DNA of 64,000 nucleotides, from the NCBI RefSeq assembly GCF_001886735.1, contig NZ_CP018076.1, positions 248,001 to 312,000 on the forward strand, in the 5' to 3' direction. This document shows positions 17,297-25,994 of the stretch, piece by piece. This DNA is from Sulfitobacter alexandrii (GTDB taxonomy: Bacteria > Pseudomonadota > Alphaproteobacteria > Rhodobacterales > Rhodobacteraceae). Position numbers and translations under genes: made by a program. The notes beneath the pieces were generated by a model. That model was given only the letters and a program-made list of their open reading frames with translations. It was not told the origin of the DNA and ran no database searches. Position 1 is the stretch's first letter; the number at the start of each line of letters is the position of its first letter.

Positions 17297-19414
17297 TCAC
17301 TTGGGCCGAAAGCTGTTCTTGCCCCGCTTGGGGCCCGAGTCACCGCTGCGCGGTTTGCCCCGTGACGCCGGTTTTCCGCCCTGCTTGCCGATCTTGTGGG
17401 GCGGGGTGAACCGCTTGGACGGATCGGCGGCGCGCCGATAGCTCTTGCCGTCCGCCTGTTCCTCCGGCGCCCGGTCCCGTGCCGGTTTTGCGCTTTTCCC
17501 CTTCCGGGGGGCATCCGCATCCTTCTTCCATACCGCCTTTGCCTTGGGCTTGGAGGTGCCGTCGGATTTGGGTTTCGGCGTTGCGCCGGGCTTCATGGGG
17601 CTGCGCTCGGTCTTGTGCGACTTCGGCGGCCGTTCGCCCTTGGGCTTCGCGGGCTTGTCGAACTTCGGTTTCTGCGGTTTCGGCTTGTCGGTGCGCGGTG
17701 CGGCGGTTTCGACCGGGGGTTCCCGGCGGTCGCCGGCCCGCGCCGATGGCGCATCCGGGTCGAACGCGGGCCTGCGCGGCGGTTTGGGTCCACCGGGCCG
17801 GGGGCCGCGTGCGCCGGCCGGTTTCGGCCCGCCTTTCGGCAGATCGGGCGCCTTGTCGAGCTGGGTGACCACCGCACCGTCCTCGGCGATACGATCCGGG
17901 CCGATGGCATTCAGGAACTTCGGTGCGGAACTGGCGAGGATCTCGACGAAGCTGTGGCTGTCCTGCACCCGGATCGCGCCGATGTCGTCCTTGGTCAGGT
18001 CACCCGCACGGCAAAGCATCGGCAGCAGCGTGCGCGGCTCGGCCCCGTCCTGCCGGCCGCGGCTGACGGAGAACCACACCGACGGTCCGAAGGCCGGACG
18101 CTTGGTGTCGTCCCGCGCGCCCGGGTCCGCCAAGTCTTCCGGTGCTGAGGCCCTTGCGCGGTAGAGGTTGACGAAGGCGGTCGCGAGTTGTTCGGCACTG
18201 TAGCTTTCGACCAGCCGGGCGACGAATTCGGCGGCATCCTCGGGTACGGGGGTCTCCCACGCGGGATCCGACAGCAGCCGCGCTTCATCGGCGGCATTGA
18301 CCTCGTCCGCCGAGGGGGCGCTGGCCCACTCCGCCTTGAGCTTGGCCCAGCCCAGAAGCCGGTTGGCCTTGGTCTTCATTTTCGGCGGCACGATCAGGGC
18401 AGAGACGCCCTTGCGCCCCGCGCGCCCGGTCCGGCCCGACCGGTGCAGCAGCGTATCGGCATTGCTTGGCAGGTCCGCGTGGATCACCAGTTCGAGGTTG
18501 GGCAGGTCGATGCCGCGCGCGGCCACATCCGTGGCGATGCAGACCCGGGCACGTCCGTCCCGCAGGGCCTGGAGGGCATTCGTCCGCTCGGACTGGGTCA
18601 GTTCGCCCGACAGGGCAACGACCGAGAAACCGCGATTGGTGAACTTGGTGGTCAGCCGTGCCACGGCGGCGCGGGTATTGCAGAAGACGATGGCGTTCTT
18701 GGCTTCGTAGAACCGCAGCACGTTGATGATGGCGTTTTCCGTGTCCCGCGGGTGCACGTTCAGCGCGCGGTACTCGATATCCGCGTGCTGGCGGGCCTCG
18801 CCGGTGGTGGTGATGCGCTGGGCATCCCGCTGGTAGGACGCCGCCAGTTTGGCGATTGCCGCAGGTACGGTCGCCGAGAACAGGAGCGTGCGGCGATCCT
18901 CGGGCGCTTCGGACAGGATGAACTCGAGCTCTTCACGAAAGCCGAGATCCAGCATCTCGTCCGCTTCGTCCAGTACCACGGCGCGCAGGGCCGAGAGGTC
19001 GATGTTGCCGCGCTTTATGTGATCGCACAGGCGTCCCGGGGTGGCCACCACGACGTGCGCGCCCCGGTCGAGGGCGCGGCGTTCGGTGCGCTGGTCCATG
19101 CCGCCGACGCAGGTTGTGACGATCGCCCCGGTTTGTCCATAAAGCCAGCCCAGTTCGCGCGCGACCTGCATCGCAAGCTCGCGCGTGGGGGCGATGACCA
19201 GCGCCAGCGGGGTCCCCGCCGGCCCAAAACGGGGCTGATCGCCCAGCAGGGTTGGTGCGATTGCAAGGCCGAAACCCACTGTCTTGCCCGATCCGGTCTG
19301 AGCCGAGACGAGCAGGTCCGCCTCTTCCAGCGCGGGATCGGTAACGGCCTCCTGCACGGGAGTAAGGGTATCGTAGCCTTGGGCGGCAAGGGCGTCGGCG
19401 ATGGTCTGAATCAC
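17297..19414 (-). CDS. DEAD-box RNA helicase, DeaD/DbpA-like, with long basic tail
   Basis: 705 residues. Helicase core motifs: Q-motif region GYDTLTPVQEAV (~14-25), motif I SAQTGSGKT (~37-45), PTRELA, motif II LDEADEM, motif III SAT, and motif VI HRSGRTGRAGRKG near 325-337. A DbpA-type RNA-binding domain is likely at ~440-515, and beyond it a ~190-residue tail is dominated by Lys, Pro, Arg and Gly. The start is GTG at 19414. Such proteins remodel rRNA and other structured RNA in ribosome assembly or cold adaptation. Which E. coli paralogue it matches cannot be settled here. It is monocistronic and lies head-to-head with a MarR gene. Confidence 0.9.
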   Translation of the reverse strand: MIQTIADALAAQGYDTLTPVQEAVTDPALEEADLLVSAQTGSGKTVGFGLAIAPTLLGDQPRFGPAGTPLALVIAPTRELAMQVARELGWLYGQTGAIVTTCVGGMDQRTERRALDRGAHVVVATPGRLCDHIKRGNIDLSALRAVVLDEADEMLDLGFREELEFILSEAPEDRRTLLFSATVPAAIAKLAASYQRDAQRITTTGEARQHADIEYRALNVHPRDTENAIINVLRFYEAKNAIVFCNTRAAVARLTTKFTNRGFSVVALSGELTQSERTNALQALRDGRARVCIATDVAARGIDLPNLELVIHADLPSNADTLLHRSGRTGRAGRKGVSALIVPPKMKTKANRLLGWAKLKAEWASAPSADEVNAADEARLLSDPAWETPVPEDAAEFVARLVESYSAEQLATAFVNLYRARASAPEDLADPGARDDTKRPAFGPSVWFSVSRGRQDGAEPRTLLPMLCRAGDLTKDDIGAIRVQDSHSFVEILASSAPKFLNAIGPDRIAEDGAVVTQLDKAPDLPKGGPKPAGARGPRPGGPKPPRRPAFDPDAPSARAGDRREPPVETAAPRTDKPKPQKPKFDKPAKPKGERPPKSHKTERSPMKPGATPKPKSDGTSKPKAKAVWKKDADAPRKGKSAKPARDRAPEEQADGKSYRRAADPSKRFTPPHKIGKQGGKPASRGKPRSGDSGPKRGKNSFRPK

Positions 19415-19612
19415 GAAAGAAGTCGTCCTGTTGATGAGGTCGCCGTGCGGCGCACGGGAGAGGCCCGGATGGGGTAGGGCAGGCCTTAGGGGGTTCGGGT
19501 CCTTTTGTACATGGGGTTCTTCGGGGTTGAAAACGAGGGCGCTGCCCCAATTTAGACTTGAGTTTGCTGGATTGCGTCAATTACCTCTGGACGCGTGGTG
19601 GGGAGGCAGGTG

Positions 19613-20134
19613 ATGTCGAATGACTTTGACACCTCGGGCGCGTTCGAGGACCGGCAGGGCAAGCATCCGGCGGTTGCCGGTATCGAAGACGTCATAACCT
19701 TCAAGCTGCACACGCTGGGGGTGATCGGTGAACGGTCCGGAAGCCACTGGTCCGAAACCATGTTCGACTTCACCCTCACCAACTGGCGGGTTTTGGCGGT
19801 CATTCGGGCGCATCAGCCCACGCGGGCCGGCGATGTGGCCGAGATCCTGCTGATGGACAAGAGCCAGCTCAGCCGCGTGATCAAGCAGCTGAAGGCGGCG
19901 CGGCTCATCGTCGACACCACCGATCCCGATGACGGGCGGGCAGTGGCGCTGAAACTGACGGCAAAGGGCACGACGCTCTATCACCGGATCATGGAACACG
20001 TGATGGAACGCAACGAACTGGTACTGGCGCCGCTGACGTCCCAGGAGGCGGAGACCCTCTCGCGTCTTCTCGACAAGCTGATCGCGCAGTCGCGCGTCCT
20101 GCTGGAATCGCGAAACCAGAGCCACGGCAAATAG
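19613..20134 (+). CDS. MarR-family transcriptional regulator
   Basis: 173 residues from ATG at 19613, chosen because a GGGAGG ribosome-binding site lies 6-7 bases upstream; in-frame GTGs further upstream lack one. The winged helix-turn-helix spans ~55-120, with AGDVAEILLMDKSQLSRVIKQL as the recognition region and the wing DTTDPDDGRAVALKLTAKG. Helices at both ends would form the dimer. The regulon is unknown; it lies between the helicase (divergent) and the SOS cassette, and no MarR-type palindrome was identified. Confidence 0.85.
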   Translation: MSNDFDTSGAFEDRQGKHPAVAGIEDVITFKLHTLGVIGERSGSHWSETMFDFTLTNWRVLAVIRAHQPTRAGDVAEILLMDKSQLSRVIKQLKAARLIVDTTDPDDGRAVALKLTAKGTTLYHRIMEHVMERNELVLAPLTSQEAETLSRLLDKLIAQSRVLLESRNQSHGK

Positions 20135-20203
20135 GTCTCTTACAGTCCTTTCCGCCGGTGCCCGGGCACAAAGACCGCTGGCGTTCGGAGGTCTTTTCAA
20201 TTA

Positions 20204-20218
20204 GAACAAAACATGAAC
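20204..20218 (+). promoter_or_regulatory. LexA (SOS) box upstream of imuA
   Basis: GAAC-N7-GAAC, the reverse complement of the alphaproteobacterial LexA operator GTTC-N7-GTTC. It ends 13 bases before the chosen imuA start. Exact half-sites, exact spacing and an imuA-imuB-dnaE2 cassette directly downstream support DNA-damage control. Confidence 0.85.
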
Positions 20219-20231
20219 AATGGAGGAATGC

Positions 20232-20966
20232 ATGCCACCCGATTCTTCTCTTGGGCAGGTGATTGCCCTGTCGGACAAACACCTGGTTCAACCCGTCGCG
20301 ACACCGGGACAGACCGGTGCGGCGGATGCCCCCGTCTTGCGCGACGTGCTGGCCGGCGGACCCTTCGACGCGGCCGTGACGGGTTTCGTGCTGGCCGCGC
20401 TGCCCGACAGTGCGGACCCGGTTCTATGGGTCAGCGACCGGATGTCGCGACGCGAGAACGGGCAGCTCTACGGCCCCGCCTTGCCCGGCTTCGGGGTGCG
20501 TGCGCCGGTCCTGCGGGTCGAGGTGAGCCATCCCCGCGATGTGCTCTGGGCGATGGAGGAAGCGGCGGGATGCGCGGGTCTTTCCGCCGTGGTGGGGGAA
20601 ATACACGGCGCGCCCGAGGTGCTGAGTTTTACCGCGACCAAGCGACTGGCCCTGCGTGCCGAGGCTTCGGGCGTTCCGATCTGGCTGATCCGCTCGGGCG
20701 ACCACGGGGCGCTGTCGGCGGCGCGGGAACGCTGGCGGCTGCACTCGTTACCCTCCGCGCGGAACCCGTGGAATTGCCATGCTCCGGGTACCCCCCTGTG
20801 GGAGGCCGACCTGTTTCGAGCGCGCGGACGGCCACCGGGGGTGTGGGAGGCCTCCTATGACCCCGGCGCCGCAGCGGGCGCGGATCGTCTCCGCCTGGTT
20901 TCCCGATCTGGCGATGGACCGCTGGCGCAGGACCACGGCACAGCAGCGTACTCTGCCGGGGGATGA
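20232..20966 (+). CDS. imuA: ImuA-like SOS mutagenesis protein
   Basis: 244 residues from ATG at 20232. Another ATG at 20220 is in frame, but the GGAGG at 20222-20226 is the natural ribosome-binding site for the later one. It is a RecA-like fold protein of the ImuA family (DUF-type SulA/RecA homologue), with the central strand-helix pattern SADPVLWVSDR and GLSAVVGEIHG. ImuA works with ImuB and DnaE2 in damage-induced mutagenesis. Its 3' end overlaps the likely imuB start by about 110 bp. Confidence 0.82.
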   Translation: MPPDSSLGQVIALSDKHLVQPVATPGQTGAADAPVLRDVLAGGPFDAAVTGFVLAALPDSADPVLWVSDRMSRRENGQLYGPALPGFGVRAPVLRVEVSHPRDVLWAMEEAAGCAGLSAVVGEIHGAPEVLSFTATKRLALRAEASGVPIWLIRSGDHGALSAARERWRLHSLPSARNPWNCHAPGTPLWEADLFRARGRPPGVWEASYDPGAAAGADRLRLVSRSGDGPLAQDHGTAAYSAGG

Positions 20967-22401
20967 GGTGCCGGTGGTGCTGGCCACCCAAGGCAGCCAT
21001 GGGCCGATCATCCACGCGGTAAACGCCAGCGGTACGGCGCGCGGTATCCAATGTGGCGCGCGGGTGGTGGATGTGCAGGCGATCCATCCGGACCTGCACG
21101 TGGAACAGGCCGATCCGCAGGGCGACGTGGCCCTGCTGGACCGGGTGGCGCAATGGGCGCGGCGCTGGTGCCCCTGGACCGTCCGTGACGGCACCACGGG
21201 AATCCTGATGGACGTGACCGGGGCGGCACATCTCTTTGGCGGGGAGGCCGCGCTGCTGCGCGACATGACGGTCCGTTTCCGGATGCAGGGGCTTTCGGCA
21301 AGGGTGGCGCTGGCCCCGACACGAGGTGCTGCAAGGATGTTCGCGCGTTACGGCACGGGGCAGGTAATCTGCGCACCGGACGATCTGGAGGTGGCGCTGG
21401 CGCCCCTGCCGGTGGCGGCCCTGCCGCTCGATGCGGAAACGTTGCGCCTGCTGACCCGGCTGGGGCTCAAGACCCTCGGCGCGCTGATGCAGGTGCCCCG
21501 CATGGCCCTGATGCGGCGGTTCGACCGACTGCCTGTCGACACCAATCCGCTGATCCTGCTGGACCGCGCCCTGGGGCGGCAGAGCGATCCGCTGAATGCC
21601 CCGCCGGAGACGCGGCGCTGGCTGGCGCGCGCACGGCTGGCGGAACCCGTGATCGACCCCGTGCCGCATCTCGACGCGCTGGCCAGGGATCTTTGCGGGC
21701 AGTTGGCGCGGGCCGAGTGCGGGGCGCGGCGGCTGCGGCTGACGATCTACCGGGTGGATGGCGAATGGCGCAGCCGCGACATGGCACTGGCGCAGGCCAG
21801 CCGCGACCCGGCGCATCTTTTGCGCCTTCTGAGCGGCAAGACCGAAGGCATCGATCCGGGTTTCGGTTTCGACCTGCTGACGCTGGAGGCCCTGGCGGTG
21901 GAGCCGCTGGCGCTGCACCAGGACAGCCTTGACGGGCAGCGTGATGCGGCCCGCGATGTGGCGGCGCTGCTGGATAGGCTGACCTCCCGGCTCGGTCCCG
22001 GCAAGGTCACCTGGTCGGCATGGCGCGAAAGCCATCTGCCGGAACGGGTGGAAGCGCAGGTGCCCGCGCTGGGATCGGTGGTATGCGCCCCCCCGTCCGT
22101 GACCCGTGCACGTCCCCTGCGTCTGCTGGTCCCCCCCGAGGAGATCGCGGTGCTCTACGCCGTGCCCGAGGGGCCGCCGGCGCGGTTCCGCTGGCGGCGC
22201 GTGGCCTACCTGACCGCGCGGCACGAGGGCCCCGAACGGATCGCGCCGGAATGGTGGCGCGACCGGCCCGGCACCCGGCTGCGGGATTACTACAAGGTCG
22301 AAGTGACCGACGGGCGGCGCTTCTGGCTGTTTCGCGAGGGAATCCTGGGGGACGGGCGCGGCGGCGACCCGCATTGGTTCCTGCACGGGATCTTCGCGTG
22401 A
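20857..22401 (+). CDS. imuB: ImuB, Y-family polymerase-like mutagenesis protein
   Basis: 514 residues from ATG at 20857; an earlier in-frame ATG at 20779 adds 26 residues with no family likeness. It resembles DinB-type polymerases, beginning RARIVSAWFPDLAMDRWRR where active polymerases carry the catalytic Asp-x-Asp. No convincing catalytic acidic pair is visible, as expected for the non-catalytic adaptor ImuB, which links DnaE2 to the beta clamp. Second gene of the LexA-controlled cassette; 155 bp separate it from dnaE2. Confidence 0.87.
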   Translation: MTPAPQRARIVSAWFPDLAMDRWRRTTAQQRTLPGDEVPVVLATQGSHGPIIHAVNASGTARGIQCGARVVDVQAIHPDLHVEQADPQGDVALLDRVAQWARRWCPWTVRDGTTGILMDVTGAAHLFGGEAALLRDMTVRFRMQGLSARVALAPTRGAARMFARYGTGQVICAPDDLEVALAPLPVAALPLDAETLRLLTRLGLKTLGALMQVPRMALMRRFDRLPVDTNPLILLDRALGRQSDPLNAPPETRRWLARARLAEPVIDPVPHLDALARDLCGQLARAECGARRLRLTIYRVDGEWRSRDMALAQASRDPAHLLRLLSGKTEGIDPGFGFDLLTLEALAVEPLALHQDSLDGQRDAARDVAALLDRLTSRLGPGKVTWSAWRESHLPERVEAQVPALGSVVCAPPSVTRARPLRLLVPPEEIAVLYAVPEGPPARFRWRRVAYLTARHEGPERIAPEWWRDRPGTRLRDYYKVEVTDGRRFWLFREGILGDGRGGDPHWFLHGIFA

Positions 22402-22556
22402 TGCCGGTGACGCGCGCGTTCCGCGGCGCCCCACCCGCCATCCCTTCGGGGGCCTCCCGCCACGGGCGGTTCGCGCGTGCCATGTGGCAGCGTGCGGAGG
22501 GTCATGTCCCGAAACAAGGGACGTCCCCGCACCCCGGTCCGGCCCGGTGCACGTGA

Positions 22557-25500
22557 ATGCCGCAGCAGGATGGAAACAAGCGGCGCACGCTGGAGGTGGA
22601 AGACCCGTTCCGCCGGCATGACCCCGCGCCTTTCGTGGAACTGGGGCTGGCGAGCTGCTTTTCCTTCCTGCGGGCGGCATCGGACGCGGTGGACCTGACG
22701 GCCACGGCGAACCTGCTGGGCTATGACGCGATGGGTGTGGCAGATCACAACACGCTTGCGGGCGTGGTGCGGGTTCATACGGAAGCCAAGAAAGCCATGG
22801 TGCGCCCGGTGATCGGTGTCCGGCTGGTGCTGATGTGCGGCACACATCTGCTGGCCTATCCACGGGACCGCGCGGCCTATGCCCGGCTTTCCACCCTTCT
22901 CAGCAAGGGCAAGATGGCCGACGTGGCCGGAAACTGGCAGGAGAAGGGCGAGACCCACCTGACACTGGAAATGCTGTCCGCCCACGCCGAGGGGGTGGAG
23001 CTGATCGTGATGCCGCCAGAGCGGCTGGCGCTGTTCGAGGCGGGGCTGCCGCGGCTGGTGCGGGCCCTGCCGGGCATGCGCTACGTGGGGGCAGCCTATC
23101 TCTATCGCGGTGACGACGTGGCGCGGATCACCCGGCTGGAGGGGATCGCGCGGGCCCACGGTCTGGGCCTGCTGGCAACCAACGACGTGCTCTACCACGC
23201 GCCGCAACGCAGGCCCCTGCAGGACGTGATGACCTGCATCCGCGAGGGCACCACGATCGCCGAGGCGGGATTCGCGCTGGAACCCAACGCCGAGCGGCAC
23301 CTGAAATCCCCGGGCGAGATGTGCCGTCTCTTCGCCGCCTGGCCCGAGGCGATCCGCGCCACGCGGCGGGTGGCGGATGCCTGTACCTTTTCACTGGACG
23401 ACCTGCATTACGAATACCCCCACGAGATCGAGATACCGGGGATGACCGCGCAGGAGGCGCTGGAGAAGCTGACCTGGGAGGGGGCCGCGCGACGTTATCC
23501 CGGCGGAGTGTCGCCGCGGGTCCGGGCGGTGATCGAGAAGGAGTTCGCGCTGATCCGGTCCAAGAAGATCGCCCGCTATTTCCTGACCATCAACGACATC
23601 GTGCGTTTCGCCCGTGAAGAGGCGCAGCCGCCGATCCTGTGCCAGGGGCGGGGGTCGGCGGCGAATTCCGCGGTGTGCTTCTGCCTCGGGATCACCGCGG
23701 TGGACCCGGAGGAGCATGACGTGCTGTTCGAGCGCTTCCTGAGCGAGGAGCGCGACGAACCCCCCGACATCGACGTGGATTTCGAGCACGCGCGGCGCGA
23801 GGAGGTGATCCAGTACATGTATGCCAAGTACGGGCGCGAGCGGGCCGGGCTCTGCGCTACCGTCATCCACTATCGCCCCCGTTCGGCCATCCGCGAGGTC
23901 GGCAAGGCGATGGGGCTGAGCGAGGACGTGACGGCGCGGCTGGCGGGCACCGTCTGGGGCAGTTTCGAGGCCGAGATGGCCGAGGGCCGCGTGAAGGAGG
24001 CCGGGTTGGACCTGTCGGACCCCTACCTGCGCAAGGTGATCGCGCTGGCACGGGAGATGACGGGCATGCCCCGGCACCTGAGCCAGCATGTGGGCGGTTT
24101 CATCCTGACCGAACGGCCCCTGACCGAGATCGTGCCGATCGGCAACGGGGCAATGCCGGAGCGGTCCTTCATCGAGTGGGACAAGGACGACATCGACGCG
24201 TTGGGAATCTTCAAGGTGGATATCCTTGCACTGGGCATGCTGACCTGCATTTCCAAGTGCTTCGACCTGATGCGCGCGCATTACGGGGACGACCGCGAAC
24301 TGGCGACCGTGCCCCCCGACGACGCGGCGACCTACGACATGCTTTGTGCCGGAGATTCCCTGGGGGTCTTCCAGGTGGAGAGCCGGGCGCAGATGGCGAT
24401 GCTGCCCAAGCTGCGGCCCCGCCGGTTCTACGATCTGGTGATCGAGGTGGCGATCGTGCGTCCCGGTCCGATCCAGGGTGACATGGTGCATCCCTTCCTG
24501 CGGCGGCGCCAGGGGCTTGAGGGGGTCAGCTACCCCGCACCCGGGCCGGAACACCCGCAGGACGAGCTGCTGAATATCCTTGGCCGCACGCTGGGGGTGC
24601 CGATCTTTCAGGAGCAGGCGATGAAGATCGCCATCGACGCGGCGGAATTCACGGCAAAGGAAGCGAACGAACTGCGCAAGGCGATGGCGACCTTCCGGTC
24701 ACGCGGTACCATCGAGACCCTGCAGAACAAGATGATAGGCCGGATGGTGAGGCGCGGTTACGACGAGGACTTCGCCCGGCGCTGCTTTGACCAGATCAAG
24801 GGGTTCGGCGACTACGGCTTTCCCGAAAGCCACGCGGCCAGCTTTGCCAAGCTGGTCTATATCTCGTCCTGGATGAAGTGCCATTACCCGGCGGCCTTTG
24901 CCTGCGCGCTGCTGAACAGCCAGCCGATGGGGTTCTACGCCCCCGCGCAGATCGTGCGGGATGCGCGGGAACACGGGGTGGAGGTGCGCGGGGTGGATGT
25001 GAACTATTCCGAGTGGGACTGCACGCTTGAACCCTGCAGAGACGGGTTTGCCCTGCGACTGGGATTCCGCCAGGTCGACGGCATGCGCGAGGAGGCGGGC
25101 CTGCGGATCGGGGCGGTGCGCGATGCGCCCTTCGAGGATCTGGCCGGGTTGAAACGCCGCGCGCGCCTTGACCGGGGGACCGTGCGGCGGCTGGCGGCGG
25201 CGGACGCGATGCGTTCGATGGGGATCGACCGGCGGCAGGCGCTGTGGCAGGCACAGGGCCTGAAGGATGCGCCCGATCTGCCGATCTTTGCACACGCGGC
25301 GGCGGGCGACGAGGGGCCCGAACCGGTGGTGGAGTTGCCGGCCATGCCCAGTGCGGAGCACGTTGTGGCGGATTACCAGACGCTGCGTCTGTCTCTCAAG
25401 GCGCATCCGATGTCCTTTTTCCGTGCGAGCCTCTCGCGGCAGGGGGCCCGCCGCACGGACGACCTGCCGCGGATGCGGCACGGACAGCGGGTGTCGCTGG

Positions 25501-25868
25501 CGGGGCTGGTGCTGGTGCGGCAGAAGCCGGGCAGCGCAAAGGGCGTCTGCTTCATCACGCTCGAGGACGAGGCGGGAGTGGCCAACCTCGTGATCTGGCC
25601 CAAGCTGTTCGAGACGTTCCGCCCGGTGATCATGTCGGCGCGGCTGATGATGGTGCACGGCCGGGTCCAGACCGACGGGCGGGTGATCCACGTGGTGGCG
25701 GACCGGCTGGAAGACCGGACGGTACGGCTGGACGGGCTGGCGGAGGAAAAGGTGCCGCCGTCCTTCGCCCGCGGAGACGAGGTCACGCACCCGATCCCGG
25801 GGCAGGTCGGCGGGCGGCGCCACCCCCGCGATGTGCGGGTGATCCCGAAATCCCGGGATTTCCATTAG
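22557..25868 (+). CDS. dnaE2: Error-prone DNA polymerase DnaE2 (ImuC)
   Basis: 1103 residues, C-family polymerase. The PHP domain starts after a ~28-residue N-terminal extension (ELGLASCFSFLRAAS, VADHNTLAG). The catalytic region carries PPDIDVDFEHARRE near 402-415, with the two aspartates of the polymerase active site, and CQGRGSAANSAVCFCLG just before it. A helix-hairpin-helix region and a C-terminal OB fold (VSLAGLVLVRQKPGSAKG, ~980-1000) follow. Translesion synthesis after DNA damage with ImuA and ImuB. The start could be a few codons different, since the extension is not conserved in the proteins I recall. Promoter presumably the LexA-controlled one upstream of imuA. Confidence 0.93.
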   Translation: MPQQDGNKRRTLEVEDPFRRHDPAPFVELGLASCFSFLRAASDAVDLTATANLLGYDAMGVADHNTLAGVVRVHTEAKKAMVRPVIGVRLVLMCGTHLLAYPRDRAAYARLSTLLSKGKMADVAGNWQEKGETHLTLEMLSAHAEGVELIVMPPERLALFEAGLPRLVRALPGMRYVGAAYLYRGDDVARITRLEGIARAHGLGLLATNDVLYHAPQRRPLQDVMTCIREGTTIAEAGFALEPNAERHLKSPGEMCRLFAAWPEAIRATRRVADACTFSLDDLHYEYPHEIEIPGMTAQEALEKLTWEGAARRYPGGVSPRVRAVIEKEFALIRSKKIARYFLTINDIVRFAREEAQPPILCQGRGSAANSAVCFCLGITAVDPEEHDVLFERFLSEERDEPPDIDVDFEHARREEVIQYMYAKYGRERAGLCATVIHYRPRSAIREVGKAMGLSEDVTARLAGTVWGSFEAEMAEGRVKEAGLDLSDPYLRKVIALAREMTGMPRHLSQHVGGFILTERPLTEIVPIGNGAMPERSFIEWDKDDIDALGIFKVDILALGMLTCISKCFDLMRAHYGDDRELATVPPDDAATYDMLCAGDSLGVFQVESRAQMAMLPKLRPRRFYDLVIEVAIVRPGPIQGDMVHPFLRRRQGLEGVSYPAPGPEHPQDELLNILGRTLGVPIFQEQAMKIAIDAAEFTAKEANELRKAMATFRSRGTIETLQNKMIGRMVRRGYDEDFARRCFDQIKGFGDYGFPESHAASFAKLVYISSWMKCHYPAAFACALLNSQPMGFYAPAQIVRDAREHGVEVRGVDVNYSEWDCTLEPCRDGFALRLGFRQVDGMREEAGLRIGAVRDAPFEDLAGLKRRARLDRGTVRRLAAADAMRSMGIDRRQALWQAQGLKDAPDLPIFAHAAAGDEGPEPVVELPAMPSAEHVVADYQTLRLSLKAHPMSFFRASLSRQGARRTDDLPRMRHGQRVSLAGLVLVRQKPGSAKGVCFITLEDEAGVANLVIWPKLFETFRPVIMSARLMMVHGRVQTDGRVIHVVADRLEDRTVRLDGLAEEKVPPSFARGDEVTHPIPGQVGGRRHPRDVRVIPKSRDFH
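25847..25862. repeat. 16-bp perfect palindrome at the 3' end of dnaE2
   Basis: GAAATCCCGGGATTTC reads identically on both strands and lies inside the last codons of dnaE2. No T-run follows on the plus strand, so a simple terminator is unlikely. It may be a protein-binding site or chance. Confidence 0.5.
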
Positions 25869-25994
25869 CGGCGCGCAGCTTGCCCTGATACGAACAGGAG
25901 CGGATGCGCCGCAACCGACTATTTCTGCTGACCACGGGCACGGGCCCCCGCGATTCCCGGGTACATTCATGACGCACAAAGAGAAACCCCAGAG

